Shown here: positions 1-9,126 of the stretch, piece after piece
Layout: each line of letters starts with the position of its first letter
Numbering within the stretch: position 1 is the stretch's first letter
From: CAYLLN01 sp033762315
GTDB taxonomy: Bacteria; Planctomycetota; Planctomycetia; Pirellulales; Pirellulaceae
Length of the DNA stretch: 64,000 nt
Reading direction: 5' to 3'
Assembly (NCBI GenBank): GCA_033762315.1
Contig: JANRLS010000148.1
Location: forward strand, 1 to 64,000
Translations under genes and position numbers: made by a program
Notes under the pieces: generated by a model
Seen by the model: the letters and a program-made list of their open reading frames with translations, nothing else
What the model was told of the DNA's origin: nothing
Databases searched by the model: none

Positions 1-265
1 AGGGAAAGCCGAGCACGACGAAACCCTGATCCTGATACTTCTCAAAAACCGCTTCGAGTTGTTCGTATTGCGGGGTCAAGCCGCACTCGCTGGCGACATT
101 GACAACCAGCAGCACTTTCCCCTTGTACTTGGCCAGATCGACGTCCTGACCGGTGATCGACTTCATCGTGAAATTCAGGGCCATCGGAGGTTTCTCCTCG
201 GCTTGGACGGAGGCGACACAGGCGGCAACGATGCCGGTGAGCAGAATGGTTCCCAGTCGGGTCAT
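1..265 (-). CDS. Glutathione peroxidase family protein, exported, 3' end cut off by the window
   Basis: Reading leftward from an ATG at 265, the product begins with a signal peptide (MTRLGTILLTGIVAACVASV, cleavage near AEE) and continues into a thioredoxin-like fold. The segment NVASECGLTPQY is the active-site loop of glutathione peroxidases, with cysteine where selenoproteins carry selenocysteine. KVLLVVNVAS and GFVVLGFP are the flanking beta-strand motifs of the family. It should reduce peroxides, probably with thioredoxin as electron donor as in most bacterial members, and act outside the cytoplasm. A GAGGAG Shine-Dalgarno sequence lies just upstream of the ATG. Only the first 88 residues are in the window. 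It is divergent from rpsT. Confidence 0.9.
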   Translation of the reverse strand, partial: MTRLGTILLTGIVAACVASVQAEEKPPMALNFTMKSITGQDVDLAKYKGKVLLVVNVASECGLTPQYEQLEAVFEKYQDQGFVVLGFP

Positions 266-505
266 GGCGGTGAGCTCCTCGAGTTCCTGGCGGGATGGTT
301 GGGGGGACCGCGTAAGGCGCGGCTATCGATCTAAATTTACCCGCCCGTCGAGGCGATTTCCAGCGCCCAAGCCCAACCTCGACCTGGAACCGCCGCTAGA
401 CAAACACTCTCGAATGTGCCATCATACGCGATTCCAATTTAGAGCAGTGTGGCGGCTGCCGCGTGCGGTCCGCCGAGCATTCGCGGTCAGGATTTAACGA
501 AAGCC

Positions 506-781
506 ATGCCGACCACCAAAAGCGCCAAGAAGCATCTTCGCCAAAGCAACGAACGGCGAGCCAAAAATCGGGCGACCAAGTCGTCGATCAAGACCCAAAT
601 CCGCAAGGTTCGCGAGGCGGTGGCCTCGGGCGACCTGACGAAGGCGGACGCCGAATTTCGGGCCGCCGCCACCAAGCTCGACCGGGCCGGCTCGAAGCGG
701 GTGATTCATCCCAATGCCGCCGCCCGCACCAAGTCGCGGTTGCAGCATCTGATGAAAACCGCCAAGTCGGCGAAGAAATAG
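506..781 (+). CDS. rpsT: Small ribosomal subunit protein bS20
   Basis: The 91-residue, very basic product starts MPTTKSAKKHLRQSNERRAK, the classic N-terminus of S20, and keeps the helical pattern with IHPNAAARTKSRLQ near the C-terminus. S20 binds 16S rRNA early in 30S assembly. The reading frame stays open upstream to about 449, but the ATG at 506 matches family length and sequence. No strong Shine-Dalgarno sequence is visible. It is monocistronic here, with a convergent gene ending 29 bases downstream. Confidence 0.97.
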   Translation: MPTTKSAKKHLRQSNERRAKNRATKSSIKTQIRKVREAVASGDLTKADAEFRAAATKLDRAGSKRVIHPNAAARTKSRLQHLMKTAKSAKK

Positions 782-810
782 CACCGGCGGCCGTGGGGTC
801 TCCTGCGGAA

Positions 811-2250
811 TTAGGCCAATAGCTCGGTCACGATCCGCGCGGGCTGCCCGTCGATCAGGCTCGCGGTGCCGGTTGGTCTTTGGAACGTGACCTGCCCCGG
901 ATCCAGGCCAAACAGGTGCAGTAGCGTAGCGTGCAGGTCGTAGTGGTTGACTACGTTCTCCACCGCCTTGTGGCCGAAGTCGTCGGTCGCGCCGTGGACG
1001 TAACCCGCTTTCACGCCGCCGCCGGCGAGCCAAACGCTGAAGCCGTAGGTGTTGTGGTCGCGGCCGATGCTCTTCTCGTTTTGCACGACGGGCAGACGCC
1101 CCATTTCGCCCCCCCAGTGGACGAGCGTCGAATCGAGCATGCCGCGCCGAGCGAGGTCTTGCACCAGGGCGGCCGACGGGCGATCAACCTCGCCGGCTCG
1201 CTTAGGCAGCGAACTCGTGATGTTGCCGTGATGGTCCCAGTGCTGGTTACCGCTGCAAATCTGCACGAACCGGACGCCCCGCTCAACGAGTCGGCGGGCG
1301 ATCAGGCAGCGCTCGCCCCAGCTTTTCGTCTCCGGCCGGTCAATGCCATAGAGCTTGTGCGTCTCGGCCGATTCCTGACCGATGTCGAGGGCCTCTTTGG
1401 CCGCGGTTTGCATCCGGGCGGCCAGTTCGTAGCTGGCGATGCGGGCGGCCAGGTCGTCCTCGCCCGGCCGCTGGCTGAGGTGGTCGCGGTTCAGGTCCTG
1501 CAAAAAGCCGAGAAACCGCTTCTGGGCGGCGGGCGAGGTGTGCGGCGGCGGATCGAGGTTCAGAATCCGCGGCTCGCGCGGGCGAACGACGGTGCCTTGA
1601 TACAGCGACGGCAGCCAGCCATTGGACCAGTTATAGACTCCCTCCACCGGCAGGCCGGTCGGATCGGTCAGCACGACATAGGCCGGCAGATTCTCGTTTT
1701 CTGTCCCCAGGGCATACGTCAGCCACGAGCCAAGGACCGGCCGGCCGCCGGTGGGCCTGCCATTATTTAGGGCGAAAATCGACTGCCCGTGGTTATTGAC
1801 CCCCGTGTGCATCGAGCGGACGAGGGTGATGTCGTCGGCCACTTCCGCCAGGCCCGGCAACAGGTCCGAAAGCTCCATGCCGCACTGGCCACGGGGAGCG
1901 AACTTCCACTTGGGTGCCAAGAGTTTGGCGCTCGATTCGGCGGCGTTATCGTATTTGATATCCCCCTCGAACTTCTGGCCGTCGCGCTTCATCAACTCAG
2001 GTTTGGGATCAAACAAATCGAGGTGGCTCGGCCCGCCTTGCATGAAGAGCGAAATCATCGCCTTGGCCTGAGCTGGCTTGGGCGGATTTTTCGGCCGGAC
2101 GTCGAACGTTGGCCGCTCCAAGGGCGGTTTGGCCGGGGCGGCCAGCGCGCCGTCGCGCCGCAGCATCCAAGCTAGCGCCACCGCGCCGACGTTCATCGAC
2201 TGCTGAGCCAGAAAGTGGCGGCGAGAGGATTGGAGGTGGGTGAGGTCCAT
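811..2250 (-). CDS. DUF1501 family exported protein with Tat-like signal
   Basis: A 479-residue protein of the DUF1501 family, sulfatase/phosphatase-like alpha/beta proteins greatly expanded in planctomycetes. The start at 2250 gives MDLTHLQSSRRHFLAQQSM, a twin-arginine-like signal with RRHFL followed by a hydrophobic stretch. MISLFMQGGPSHLDLFDPKP is the family signature near residue 65; GWLPSLYQGT, GNQHWDHHGN and WGGEMGRLP follow. The frame runs on upstream to 2310, but that part lies in a dispersed repeat. The gene sits directly downstream of the DUF1549/DUF1553 protein, the usual planctomycete pairing. The biochemical role of the pair is not established. Confidence 0.93.
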   Translation of the reverse strand: MDLTHLQSSRRHFLAQQSMNVGAVALAWMLRRDGALAAPAKPPLERPTFDVRPKNPPKPAQAKAMISLFMQGGPSHLDLFDPKPELMKRDGQKFEGDIKYDNAAESSAKLLAPKWKFAPRGQCGMELSDLLPGLAEVADDITLVRSMHTGVNNHGQSIFALNNGRPTGGRPVLGSWLTYALGTENENLPAYVVLTDPTGLPVEGVYNWSNGWLPSLYQGTVVRPREPRILNLDPPPHTSPAAQKRFLGFLQDLNRDHLSQRPGEDDLAARIASYELAARMQTAAKEALDIGQESAETHKLYGIDRPETKSWGERCLIARRLVERGVRFVQICSGNQHWDHHGNITSSLPKRAGEVDRPSAALVQDLARRGMLDSTLVHWGGEMGRLPVVQNEKSIGRDHNTYGFSVWLAGGGVKAGYVHGATDDFGHKAVENVVNHYDLHATLLHLFGLDPGQVTFQRPTGTASLIDGQPARIVTELLA

Positions 2251-2261
2251 ATCGTTCTCCT

Positions 2262-2353
2262 CCCTCTCCCTGTGGGAGAGGGCCGGGGTGAGGGTCTTCG
2301 GCATTGGCAAATCGTTACACCCTCACCCTAACCCTCTCCCTGTGGGAGAGGGG
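2262..2353. repeat. Pair of palindromic intergenic repeats
   Basis: Two copies of the hairpin CCCTCTCCCTGTGGGAGAGG lie at 2262-2282 and 2333-2353. They are flanked inwardly by GGGGTGAGGG and CCCTCACCC, so the whole element is itself an inverted repeat. It separates two co-directional genes. Elements of this type are dispersed in many planctomycete genomes. Whether it acts as a terminator or an mRNA processing site is not known. Confidence 0.8.
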
Positions 2354-2359
2354 ACAGAG

Positions 2360-4978
2360 CTAATCCACATACAAAAACGCGTTCGAACTAAAGAGCGCCT
2401 GGCACAATGCGGCGAGCGCGCGAATCGCCGGCATCGGCAGCTGCGGGTTCGGCTCGACTTTCGGGGCAGCGGCAACAAACTCGGCTTCCTGAGCGGTCAA
2501 AAAGGTAATGGCGGAATGCATCTGCCAATCGGCCGGTTCGGCGGCCAGGGCCAGCTTCCAAGCCAGGCGCACGCGGGTAGCCGGGTCTTCGCCAGCTTCA
2601 GCCAGGATGCGCTGGGCCAGCAGGTTCGACTGGCCGATGACGAAGTCGTTGTTCATCAATAGCAGCGATTGCGGCGCGACCGTCGAGCGGCTCCGCAGGT
2701 CGCAATTGGGAGTCAAAAGCGGGGCATCGAACGTTTCGAGCATCGACAGAGGGAGCGACCGGCGGACTTGCACATACAGGCTGCGGCGGAATTCGTCCTC
2801 GCCCAGCGCCACCTTCTTGCCGGTGAAGCGCCCCGCGCCATCGCGCGTATCGACACCCAGAATTACCTGACCGACTTCATCGGGCGTGACCGGCGTCGGC
2901 GCGCCATACAGCTTGTGATTTAGCCGGCCCGACGCCGCCAGGAGCGAATCGCGGACAGCCTCGGCTTCCAGGCGGCGGATCGACATGCGACCGAGCAGCC
3001 GATTCTCTGGATCGACCCGGTCGATGGCGTCGGTTCGCCGCGACGATTGGCGATAGGCGGCCGAACCCAGCAGCAGGCGGTGGAAACGCTTCAGCTCCCA
3101 GCCATCGGCCACGAAGCGCGTCGCCAGCCAATCGAGCAGCTGCGGATGGGTCGGCCGCGCTCCGAGGAAGCCGAAGTCTCCCGGCGTCGCCACGATTCCC
3201 CGACCAAAATGATGCAGCCAGAAGCGATTGACCAGCACGCGACCCACCAAGGGATGCTGCCCGCTCGTCAGCCACTTGGCATACACCAGCCGGCGACCCG
3301 AAGTCTTCAGCGCCGGGTCGTCGGTGGGAATTGCCGCGGCTGCCGTAGCCAGCACCGTCAGTTCGCCCGGCTGCACCTCTTGCTTGGGCTGGGTGATGTC
3401 GCCTCGGAAGAAGACGAACGTCGGCGGCAGTTGGCCGGGAACTTCGGTCAGACAGGGGACAAAATCCTCGGCAGGGCGGCGGTCTTGAATCGCCACTTGC
3501 CGCTCGGCATAGGCCTGGTTGAACTCGTCCATCCGCTTGCGGCTATAGAGGTACGCACTCCCCGGATTGACGTTTAGACTCGGATGGTCCTTGAGAATTT
3601 GCTGCTGCTCGGGAGTGCGGGCTTTGGCATCGGCAGCGCGGGCCGTGCGGGCCAGCTCCTGCTGGTCCTCGGGGAGCTTGGCAACCTCGCTAGCGAAAAT
3701 CTCCTCAACGATTGCGTCCAGTGCCGTCTTCTTTTCGTCGGCCAAAGCCTTCAGTTCGGCATCGACTTGCTTCGCCGCTTCGATCTGCTCGTCGGTCCAG
3801 AGAGAAATGAGCCGGCCGCCGGGAGCCCGCCAGGCCTTCCAGTTGTAAGCGGGCTCAAAGAGCGCCCGGATGCGGTAGTAGTCGGCCTGTGGGATCGGGT
3901 CGTAGCGATGGTTGTGGCACTGGGCACAGCCCACCGTCAGCCCCAACAGCGACGACGAAACGACCTTGATCGTATCGGCTACCACCTCGTTGCGGGCCAG
4001 GTCTTGCTCGCCCGGCGCAACCGCCCCGCTGCCATCGGGAGCCATCCGCAAAAAGCCGGTGGCGGTGAGCCGCTCGGCATCGACGGGCGAGAGGTTCTTG
4101 TACGGCGGCGAGCCAATCAACTCGTCGCCGGCAAGTTGCTCGCGGAGGAACACATCCCAGGGCTTATCCGCGTTGAAGGCCCGGATGACGTAGTCGCGAT
4201 ACTTGTAGGCGTATTTCCGCTCCAGGTCTTTCTCGCTGTAGCCGTCGCTGTCGGCATAGCCCGCGACATCGAGCCAGTGCCGGCCCCAGCGCTCGCCATA
4301 TTGCGGCCGGGCCAGCAGGCGGTCGAGCAAGCGTTCCCAGGCATCGGGGGATTCATCGGCCAAAAATGCCTCGACTTCGTCTGGCGTCGGTGGCAAGCCC
4401 ACGAGGTCGAATGTGACCCGGCGGATGAGTGTGCGTTTGTCGGCACGAGGGGAAAACCCAAGATCGACTTTCGCCAGTTCGGCGAGCAGAAAGGGATCGA
4501 GGGGATTGTTGATTTCGGACCGCGGATTATCGATGGTGGGAACCGGCGGACTTTGGATCGGCTGGAACGACCAGAACGCACGGTCGTCGTCGGTGATGTC
4601 GGCCAGCGCTTGCGGTTCGGGGCGGGCGGTTTTGGCTCCTTGGTCGATCCACGCCTTGAGCGTCGCCAAGTCCTTCGCGGGCAAGTGCTTGCCTTCGGGG
4701 GGCATCTCGCCGGCGGCAATTCGCTGAACGAGCAGGCTCTCCGTCGCTTTACCGGCGACCAGTGCCGGGCCGCTGTCGCCCCCCTGCCCGATCAGCCGGA
4801 CCAGACGCAGGTCGAGATTCCCCTCGTGCTTTTCCTGGTCGCCGTGGCAATCAAAGCAATGGGCCTTCAAAATCGGCCGGACATCTCGCTCGAAAGTCAG
4901 CGGCTGGGCGGCTAGCAACCAATCGGCTGCCAGCAGCCAAATTGCGCAGCCAATCGCCAATCGCGGGCAAAATCGCAT
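2360..4978 (-). CDS. Cytochrome-type DUF1549/DUF1553 (PSCyt1-PSCyt2-PSD1) exported protein
   Basis: An 872-residue protein with the three-part planctomycete architecture. A signal peptide (ATG at 4978, MRFCPRLAIGCAIWLLAADW) is followed by a PSCyt1 domain with one haem motif, AHCFDCHGD at residues 40-47. Next comes the DUF1549/PSCyt2 domain (RWGRHWLDVAGYADSDGY, and VGCAQCHNHRYDPI with a second CxxCH), then the DUF1553/PSD1 domain (LVGRVLVNRFWLHHFGRGIV, FDAPLLTPNCDLRSRSTVAP). Two CxxCH motifs suggest covalent c-type haem in the periplasm. An upstream TTG start at 5026 is possible, but the ATG places the signal peptide correctly. It is co-directional with the DUF1501 gene, separated from it by 109 bases of repeat. 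Confidence 0.93.
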   Translation of the reverse strand: MRFCPRLAIGCAIWLLAADWLLAAQPLTFERDVRPILKAHCFDCHGDQEKHEGNLDLRLVRLIGQGGDSGPALVAGKATESLLVQRIAAGEMPPEGKHLPAKDLATLKAWIDQGAKTARPEPQALADITDDDRAFWSFQPIQSPPVPTIDNPRSEINNPLDPFLLAELAKVDLGFSPRADKRTLIRRVTFDLVGLPPTPDEVEAFLADESPDAWERLLDRLLARPQYGERWGRHWLDVAGYADSDGYSEKDLERKYAYKYRDYVIRAFNADKPWDVFLREQLAGDELIGSPPYKNLSPVDAERLTATGFLRMAPDGSGAVAPGEQDLARNEVVADTIKVVSSSLLGLTVGCAQCHNHRYDPIPQADYYRIRALFEPAYNWKAWRAPGGRLISLWTDEQIEAAKQVDAELKALADEKKTALDAIVEEIFASEVAKLPEDQQELARTARAADAKARTPEQQQILKDHPSLNVNPGSAYLYSRKRMDEFNQAYAERQVAIQDRRPAEDFVPCLTEVPGQLPPTFVFFRGDITQPKQEVQPGELTVLATAAAAIPTDDPALKTSGRRLVYAKWLTSGQHPLVGRVLVNRFWLHHFGRGIVATPGDFGFLGARPTHPQLLDWLATRFVADGWELKRFHRLLLGSAAYRQSSRRTDAIDRVDPENRLLGRMSIRRLEAEAVRDSLLAASGRLNHKLYGAPTPVTPDEVGQVILGVDTRDGAGRFTGKKVALGEDEFRRSLYVQVRRSLPLSMLETFDAPLLTPNCDLRSRSTVAPQSLLLMNNDFVIGQSNLLAQRILAEAGEDPATRVRLAWKLALAAEPADWQMHSAITFLTAQEAEFVAAAPKVEPNPQLPMPAIRALAALCQALFSSNAFLYVD

Positions 4979-5092
4979 GGTAAGAGCGAGGTGAGGCGGG
5001 AGGGTACGAACCGGCGGGAAGTGCAAGCTTGATTCTGTCCCAAGCGGCGGCGTAAAGCAACGAGAATTGCCGCGCGCTTGCTACTGCACGGG

Positions 5093-5398
5093 TTACCGAT
5101 CCACCGGCTTCTCGGGCGGACCAGCCAGCGGCTTGGCGGCCCAGTCCTTCTCGCCAGGGCGAGGGGTAGGATGCAGCGGCGCGCCGCCGTGGCGATATCG
5201 CTGCGCCATCCGCGCTCCCAGCCAGATCAAACCCACCATGCCGAAACCCAGGATCACCAAGCCCGCCAGCGCCGCAAGCAGCTTGGCCCGGCTGGCACCG
5301 TCGATCCGCGGGAAAGGAGCGACATCGGCCCACGCGGGTTCACCGGTGAGCGCGATTGCCGCGGCAAACACCACGAGGATCAAACTTTGCTTTACCAT
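5093..5398 (-). CDS. Small single-pass membrane protein of unknown function
   Basis: A 101-residue protein starting at the ATG at 5398. It has a hydrophobic signal-like N-terminus (MVKQSLILVVFAAAIALTGE), a short loop, and a second hydrophobic segment at about residues 40-62 followed by basic residues. The tail is proline-rich. The start overlaps the stop of the upstream DnaJ-family gene by seven bases, so the two are probably co-translated. I do not recognise a family. A role with the chaperone is only a guess from the coupling. Confidence 0.7.
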   Translation of the reverse strand: MVKQSLILVVFAAAIALTGEPAWADVAPFPRIDGASRAKLLAALAGLVILGFGMVGLIWLGARMAQRYRHGGAPLHPTPRPGEKDWAAKPLAGPPEKPVDR

Positions 5399-6378
5399 GT
5401 GAGTTCCGCCCGTGGGTCTTGGTCCAGTCGCGAATCCAGCTTGCGAACCAACTCTTGGCATTCGCTGTCGATCGTTTTCGGTATCGCGATCAAAATCTCG
5501 GCATACAAATCACCGGCGGTGCCATCAGTCCGCTTGATCCCCTGCCCTTTCGCTCGCAAGCGCGTGCCGCTGCTGGTGCCGGCGGGAACCTTGAGCGCGA
5601 TCGTGCCGTGCGGCGTGGGGATATCGATCTTGCCCCCCAGTGCCGCCTCGGCGAGCGTGATCGGCACGCGGACGACGAGGTCGAGCCCATCGCGGCGAAA
5701 GCTCGGATGCGGCGCGATTCGAACGGTGACGAGCAGATCCCCCGCCGGACCGCCATTCGGCGATGGCTCTCCTTGGCCGCGGAGGCGAATCGCTTTCCCA
5801 TCCTCAATGCCGACAGGGATTTTGATCGTGATGGTTTCGACCGCCGTTCCTTTGCCGCTCGCCCGCTGCACGCGGAGGCTCGTCTCGCCGCCGGTCACGG
5901 CCGTCTGAAACGGGATGTCGATCTCCGTCCGCAAGTCGGCACCGGGCTGCGGCGACTGCTTGCGACCGCGACGGCGCTGCGGCTGGCCGCCGAAATCGAA
6001 GCTCCCACCGCCACCTCCCATGCCGAACTGCCGCATGATCTCTTCGAGGTCGATCGGCGGAGCGCCTCCGCCGCCGCCGCCGGGGGGCCATGATCCGCCA
6101 AAGTCGAACTGCGGTTGCGGGCCACCACCGGCCCACTGCGGGCCGCCGGACCCCATCTGTTCGAAACCGGGGCCAAACTGGTCGTAGAGCTTGCGCTTCT
6201 TTTCGTCGCTCAGCACATCGTAGGCCTGTTGCACTTCCTTGAACTTCTTCTGAGCCGCTTTGTCGTCGGGGTTCAGGTCCGGATGATACTTCCGAGCCAG
6301 CTTACGATACGCCTTCTGAATCTCGTCGGCCGAAGCGCCGCGAGCCACGCCGAGGGTATTGTAGTAGTCGTCGTTCAT
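5392..6378 (-). CDS. DnaJ/CbpA-type co-chaperone without zinc-finger domain
   Basis: A 328-residue type II (class B) J-protein. The J domain fills residues 5-70, with YHPDLNP carrying the HPD tripeptide (32-34) that stimulates DnaK ATPase. A glycine/proline-rich linker spans roughly residues 75-140. Two C-terminal peptide-binding beta-barrel domains follow (DLRTEIDIPFQTAVTGGE, then LVVRVPITLAEAALGG with GTIALKVPAGTSSG). The cysteine-rich CxxCxGxG repeats of true DnaJ are absent, so it resembles CbpA. It should deliver substrates to a DnaK partner encoded elsewhere. Confidence 0.95.
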   Translation of the reverse strand: MNDDYYNTLGVARGASADEIQKAYRKLARKYHPDLNPDDKAAQKKFKEVQQAYDVLSDEKKRKLYDQFGPGFEQMGSGGPQWAGGGPQPQFDFGGSWPPGGGGGGAPPIDLEEIMRQFGMGGGGGSFDFGGQPQRRRGRKQSPQPGADLRTEIDIPFQTAVTGGETSLRVQRASGKGTAVETITIKIPVGIEDGKAIRLRGQGEPSPNGGPAGDLLVTVRIAPHPSFRRDGLDLVVRVPITLAEAALGGKIDIPTPHGTIALKVPAGTSSGTRLRAKGQGIKRTDGTAGDLYAEILIAIPKTIDSECQELVRKLDSRLDQDPRAELTW

Positions 6379-6442
6379 GCTGGCATTTTAGCAAGGGACG
6401 CGGCGGGAGGCAGAGGGTTCAGGGGTTGGGGTTCACGGCTTT

Positions 6443-6470
6443 GGTGGGCGAGGCTCCTGCCGAGCCGGGC
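6443..6470. repeat. Dispersed GC-rich repeat, copy 1
   Basis: The stretch GGGCGAGGCTCCTGCCGAGCC in the 200-base space between the divergent dnaJ-like gene and the metallohydrolase gene closely resembles, in inverse orientation, the stretch upstream of trpS at 34315-34345. It can form a hairpin with GGCGAGGC-type arms. I take it as a dispersed intergenic repeat. Confidence 0.55.
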
Positions 6471-6579
6471 GTTGAGTCGGGAGGACGGAGGCGTGTAATC
6501 GGCAGGTTCGGTTCAATCGTCGTCGCCGCCAGCGGGCGCGTGCTAGAGTTGCAGAACGCCCTCGCAGTGGGAGATCGCG

Positions 6580-8139
6580 ATGATGTTTCGGGGACTGTTG
6601 ATTGTCGTGGCAGGCTTGCTCGCGTGCGATGCCAGTCCGCGCGCGGCTTGGGCCGCGGGGAGCCGAGGGAAGCTGGAAGTGCGGGTCGTCGATAAGGACG
6701 GGGGCCGACCGCTGGCGGCGCGAATGCATCTCAAGGATATCAAAGGGAGGCCGATCAAGCCGCCGAAAGTCCCCTTCTGGAAAGACCACTTTGTCTTCGA
6801 CGGCTCGATCGTGCTCGAGCTGCCGCCGGGAACCTACACCTTCGAGCTCGAAACCGGCCCAGAATATCGGACGCAAACCGGCTACTTCCAACTGGAGCGC
6901 GGGGCCGAAGACACCAAGACCGTCGAGATGAACCGCTTTGTCGAGATGAGGAAAGAGGGTTGGTGGTCGGGCGATCTGCACATTCACCGTCCGCCAGCCG
7001 ACATGGAACTGCTCATGCGGGCCGAGGATTTGCATGTCGGCCCGGTCATCACCTGGTGGAACAAGCAAAACCTGTGGGAAGGGAAGCCACAGCCGGAGCC
7101 GCTGGTGGTGCAGTTCGACACCGACCGGTTCTATGGCCTCTTGGCCGGCGAAGACGAGCGGGGTGGCGGGGCGCTCCTCTTCTTCAACCTGGCCAAGCCC
7201 CTCGCCATCGCGGGCGCATCGGGCGAGTATCCGTCGTCGCTCACCTTTGCTCAGCAAGCGCGCGAGACCCCCGGCGCGCACATCGATGCCGAGAAGCCTT
7301 TTTGGTGGGATTTTCCCGCGTGGGTGGCGGCAGGTAAGGTCGATTCCGTCGGCCTCGCCAACAACCACCAGCAGCGCGACGGCATGCTCGACGACGAGGC
7401 CTGGGGAAAGCCGCGCGATAAAGGGCTCTATCCTGGTGCCCAGGGAAACGGCCGCTGGTCGCAAGCGATTTACTATCACCTGCTGAACTGCGGCTTGCGG
7501 ATCCCGCCGTCCGCCGGCAGTGCGTCGGGAGTGTTGCCCAACCCGGTCGGCTACAATCGGGCGTACGTTTATTGCGAGGGGGAACTGACCTGGGATCAGT
7601 GGTGGGAGAACCTGCGGCTGGGGCGAGTGGTCGTCACGAATGGCCCGATGCTGCGGCCGCGTGTGTATGGTCCCGGCGCGGAGCAAGACGGCGCGCTCCC
7701 CGGCCATGTCTTCCAAGCCGAGGCGGGCCAAACGGTCGAACTGGTCGTCGCCTTGAACCTCGCCACGCGCGACAAAGTCGAATACCTCGAAGTCATTCAA
7801 GACGGCAAGCCGCTGCACGAAGTGCGGCTCGATGCCTGGGCCAAAGCGAACGGCAAGCTGCCGCCGGTCAAGTTCACCAAAAGCGGCTGGATGCTGGTCC
7901 GGGCCGTAACAAACAACCCCAAAACCTTTCGCTTCGCCAGCACCGGGCCATACTACGTCGAAATCGGCTACGAGCGGCGGGTGAGCAAACAATCGGCCCA
8001 ATTCTTCCTCGACTGGGTCTATGAACGAGCCCGGCAAATCAAGCTCGACGATGCCGACCAGCAGCGCGAAGTGCTCGAATTCCACCGCGCCGCCCGCGAC
8101 TTCTGGCAAAAGAAGGTGGCGGAAGCGAACGCGGAGTAG
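6580..8139 (+). CDS. CehA/McbA family metallohydrolase-like exported protein
   Basis: A 519-residue protein with a signal peptide (MMFRGLLIVVAGLLACDASP). A beta-rich carboxypeptidase-regulatory-like region with KLEVRVVDKDGGRPLAARMH covers residues 30-120. A PHP-type domain follows, announced by GWWSGDLHIHRPPA, where H134 and H136 are likely metal ligands. GLANNHQQRDGM and LGRVVVTNGPML are later family motifs. CehA/McbA proteins include carbaryl hydrolase, but planctomycete paralogues are numerous and their substrates unknown. The start could be either of two adjacent ATGs (6580 or 6583). A repeat separates it from the next gene. Confidence 0.85.
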   Translation: MMFRGLLIVVAGLLACDASPRAAWAAGSRGKLEVRVVDKDGGRPLAARMHLKDIKGRPIKPPKVPFWKDHFVFDGSIVLELPPGTYTFELETGPEYRTQTGYFQLERGAEDTKTVEMNRFVEMRKEGWWSGDLHIHRPPADMELLMRAEDLHVGPVITWWNKQNLWEGKPQPEPLVVQFDTDRFYGLLAGEDERGGGALLFFNLAKPLAIAGASGEYPSSLTFAQQARETPGAHIDAEKPFWWDFPAWVAAGKVDSVGLANNHQQRDGMLDDEAWGKPRDKGLYPGAQGNGRWSQAIYYHLLNCGLRIPPSAGSASGVLPNPVGYNRAYVYCEGELTWDQWWENLRLGRVVVTNGPMLRPRVYGPGAEQDGALPGHVFQAEAGQTVELVVALNLATRDKVEYLEVIQDGKPLHEVRLDAWAKANGKLPPVKFTKSGWMLVRAVTNNPKTFRFASTGPYYVEIGYERRVSKQSAQFFLDWVYERARQIKLDDADQQREVLEFHRAARDFWQKKVAEANAE

Positions 8140-8223
8140 CGATTGGGGATTTCGGATTTCGGATGGCGGATTTAGGATACGAGAGTCGCTCGTGAATCCG
8201 CATTCCGCTATTCGCAATCCACA
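8140..8223. repeat. Dispersed intergenic repeat abutting a start codon
   Basis: The 84 bases between the metallohydrolase and the hydrolase gene consist of repeated GGATTTCGGAT/GGCGGATTTAGGAT units, then an inverse segment with ATTCCGC and ATTCGCAATCC. This is a repeat style common in planctomycete intergenic regions. It runs right up to the ATG at 8224, leaving no room for a normal ribosome-binding site of its own. Confidence 0.65.
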
Positions 8224-9126
8224 ATGGCCTGGCGCGATCTGTATCCCTTTGAATCGCGCTATCTCCCTCTCGGCCCCCACCGCCTGCATTACCTCGACGA
8301 AGGGGCCGGCGAGCCGCTGCTGTTCGTTCACGGCAACCCGACCTGGTCGTTCTACTGGCGGAACCTGATTCTCGGCCTCAAGAGTCGCTACCGCTGCATC
8401 GCCGTCGATCACATCGGCTGCGGACTTTCGGACAAGCCGCAAGACTACCGCTACACGCTCCAGCAGCGGATTGACGATCTTGTGCAACTGGTCGAGCATC
8501 TCGATCTGACCGGTGCCACCTTGCTGGCGCACGATTGGGGCGGGGCGATTGGCCTGGGAACGGTGCAGCGCCTGCCGCATCGGTTCGCGCGGATCGTGCT
8601 GTTCAACACCGGCGCGTTCCCGCCGCCGTTTGTTCCCTGGCGAATCGCCGCCTGCCAAACTCCACTTCTCGGAACGTTTGCGATGCGTGGCTTGAATGTG
8701 TTCCCGCGCGCCGCCTTGACGATGGCGGTCGAAAAACGCGACCGGATGACCGCCGACGTGCGGGCGGGTTTGCTGGCTCCATACGACAATTGGGCCAACC
8801 GCGTCGCCGTCAATCAGTTCGTCCGCGATATTCCGTCTTCGCCGCAGCATCCGACTTGGCAAACCTTGGAACGAATCGAAGCAGGACTTGCCGCACTGGC
8901 CGATCGACCGATTGAGCTGATCTGGGGGATGCGCGACTGGTGTTTTCGGCCGGAATGCCTCGACCGCTTTGTTTGCCACTGGCCGCGGGCGGAGGTGCAT
9001 CGCCTGACCGATTGCGGACATTACGTGGTCGAAGATGCTCACGAGCGGATTGTCCCTTTGGTTGTGGAGTTTATCGAGAAGCATCCCGTTCACGGTTCGG
9101 ACCAGCACGCCGCGATTTCACCATGA
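8224..9126 (+). CDS. Alpha/beta hydrolase, haloalkane dehalogenase-like (OleB-like)
   Basis: A 300-residue alpha/beta hydrolase. The nucleophile is aspartate D104 in LAHDWGGAIG, not serine, as in haloalkane dehalogenases. HGNPTWSFYW (36-45) supplies the oxyanion and halide-binding asparagine. D238 in GMRDWCF and H266 in DCGHYV complete the triad. The segments DHIGCGLSDKP and GMRDWCFRPECL recall OleB, the beta-lactone decarboxylase of olefin biosynthesis, which belongs to the same superfamily. No oleA, oleC or oleD is nearby, so the substrate is open. Its stop overlaps the next start (ATGA at 9123-9126), implying translational coupling. Confidence 0.85.
   Translation: MAWRDLYPFESRYLPLGPHRLHYLDEGAGEPLLFVHGNPTWSFYWRNLILGLKSRYRCIAVDHIGCGLSDKPQDYRYTLQQRIDDLVQLVEHLDLTGATLLAHDWGGAIGLGTVQRLPHRFARIVLFNTGAFPPPFVPWRIAACQTPLLGTFAMRGLNVFPRAALTMAVEKRDRMTADVRAGLLAPYDNWANRVAVNQFVRDIPSSPQHPTWQTLERIEAGLAALADRPIELIWGMRDWCFRPECLDRFVCHWPRAEVHRLTDCGHYVVEDAHERIVPLVVEFIEKHPVHGSDQHAAISP

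Noticed and set aside
398..426. TAGACA-N17-CATCAT as a promoter for rpsT
   Set aside because: Both boxes deviate too much from consensus to be reported as a feature.
6433..9108. A long open frame (about 890 codons) on the minus strand
   Set aside because: It lies antisense to the metallohydrolase and hydrolase genes, which have clear motifs. The frame is open because high GC makes stops rare; its protein has no recognisable motif.
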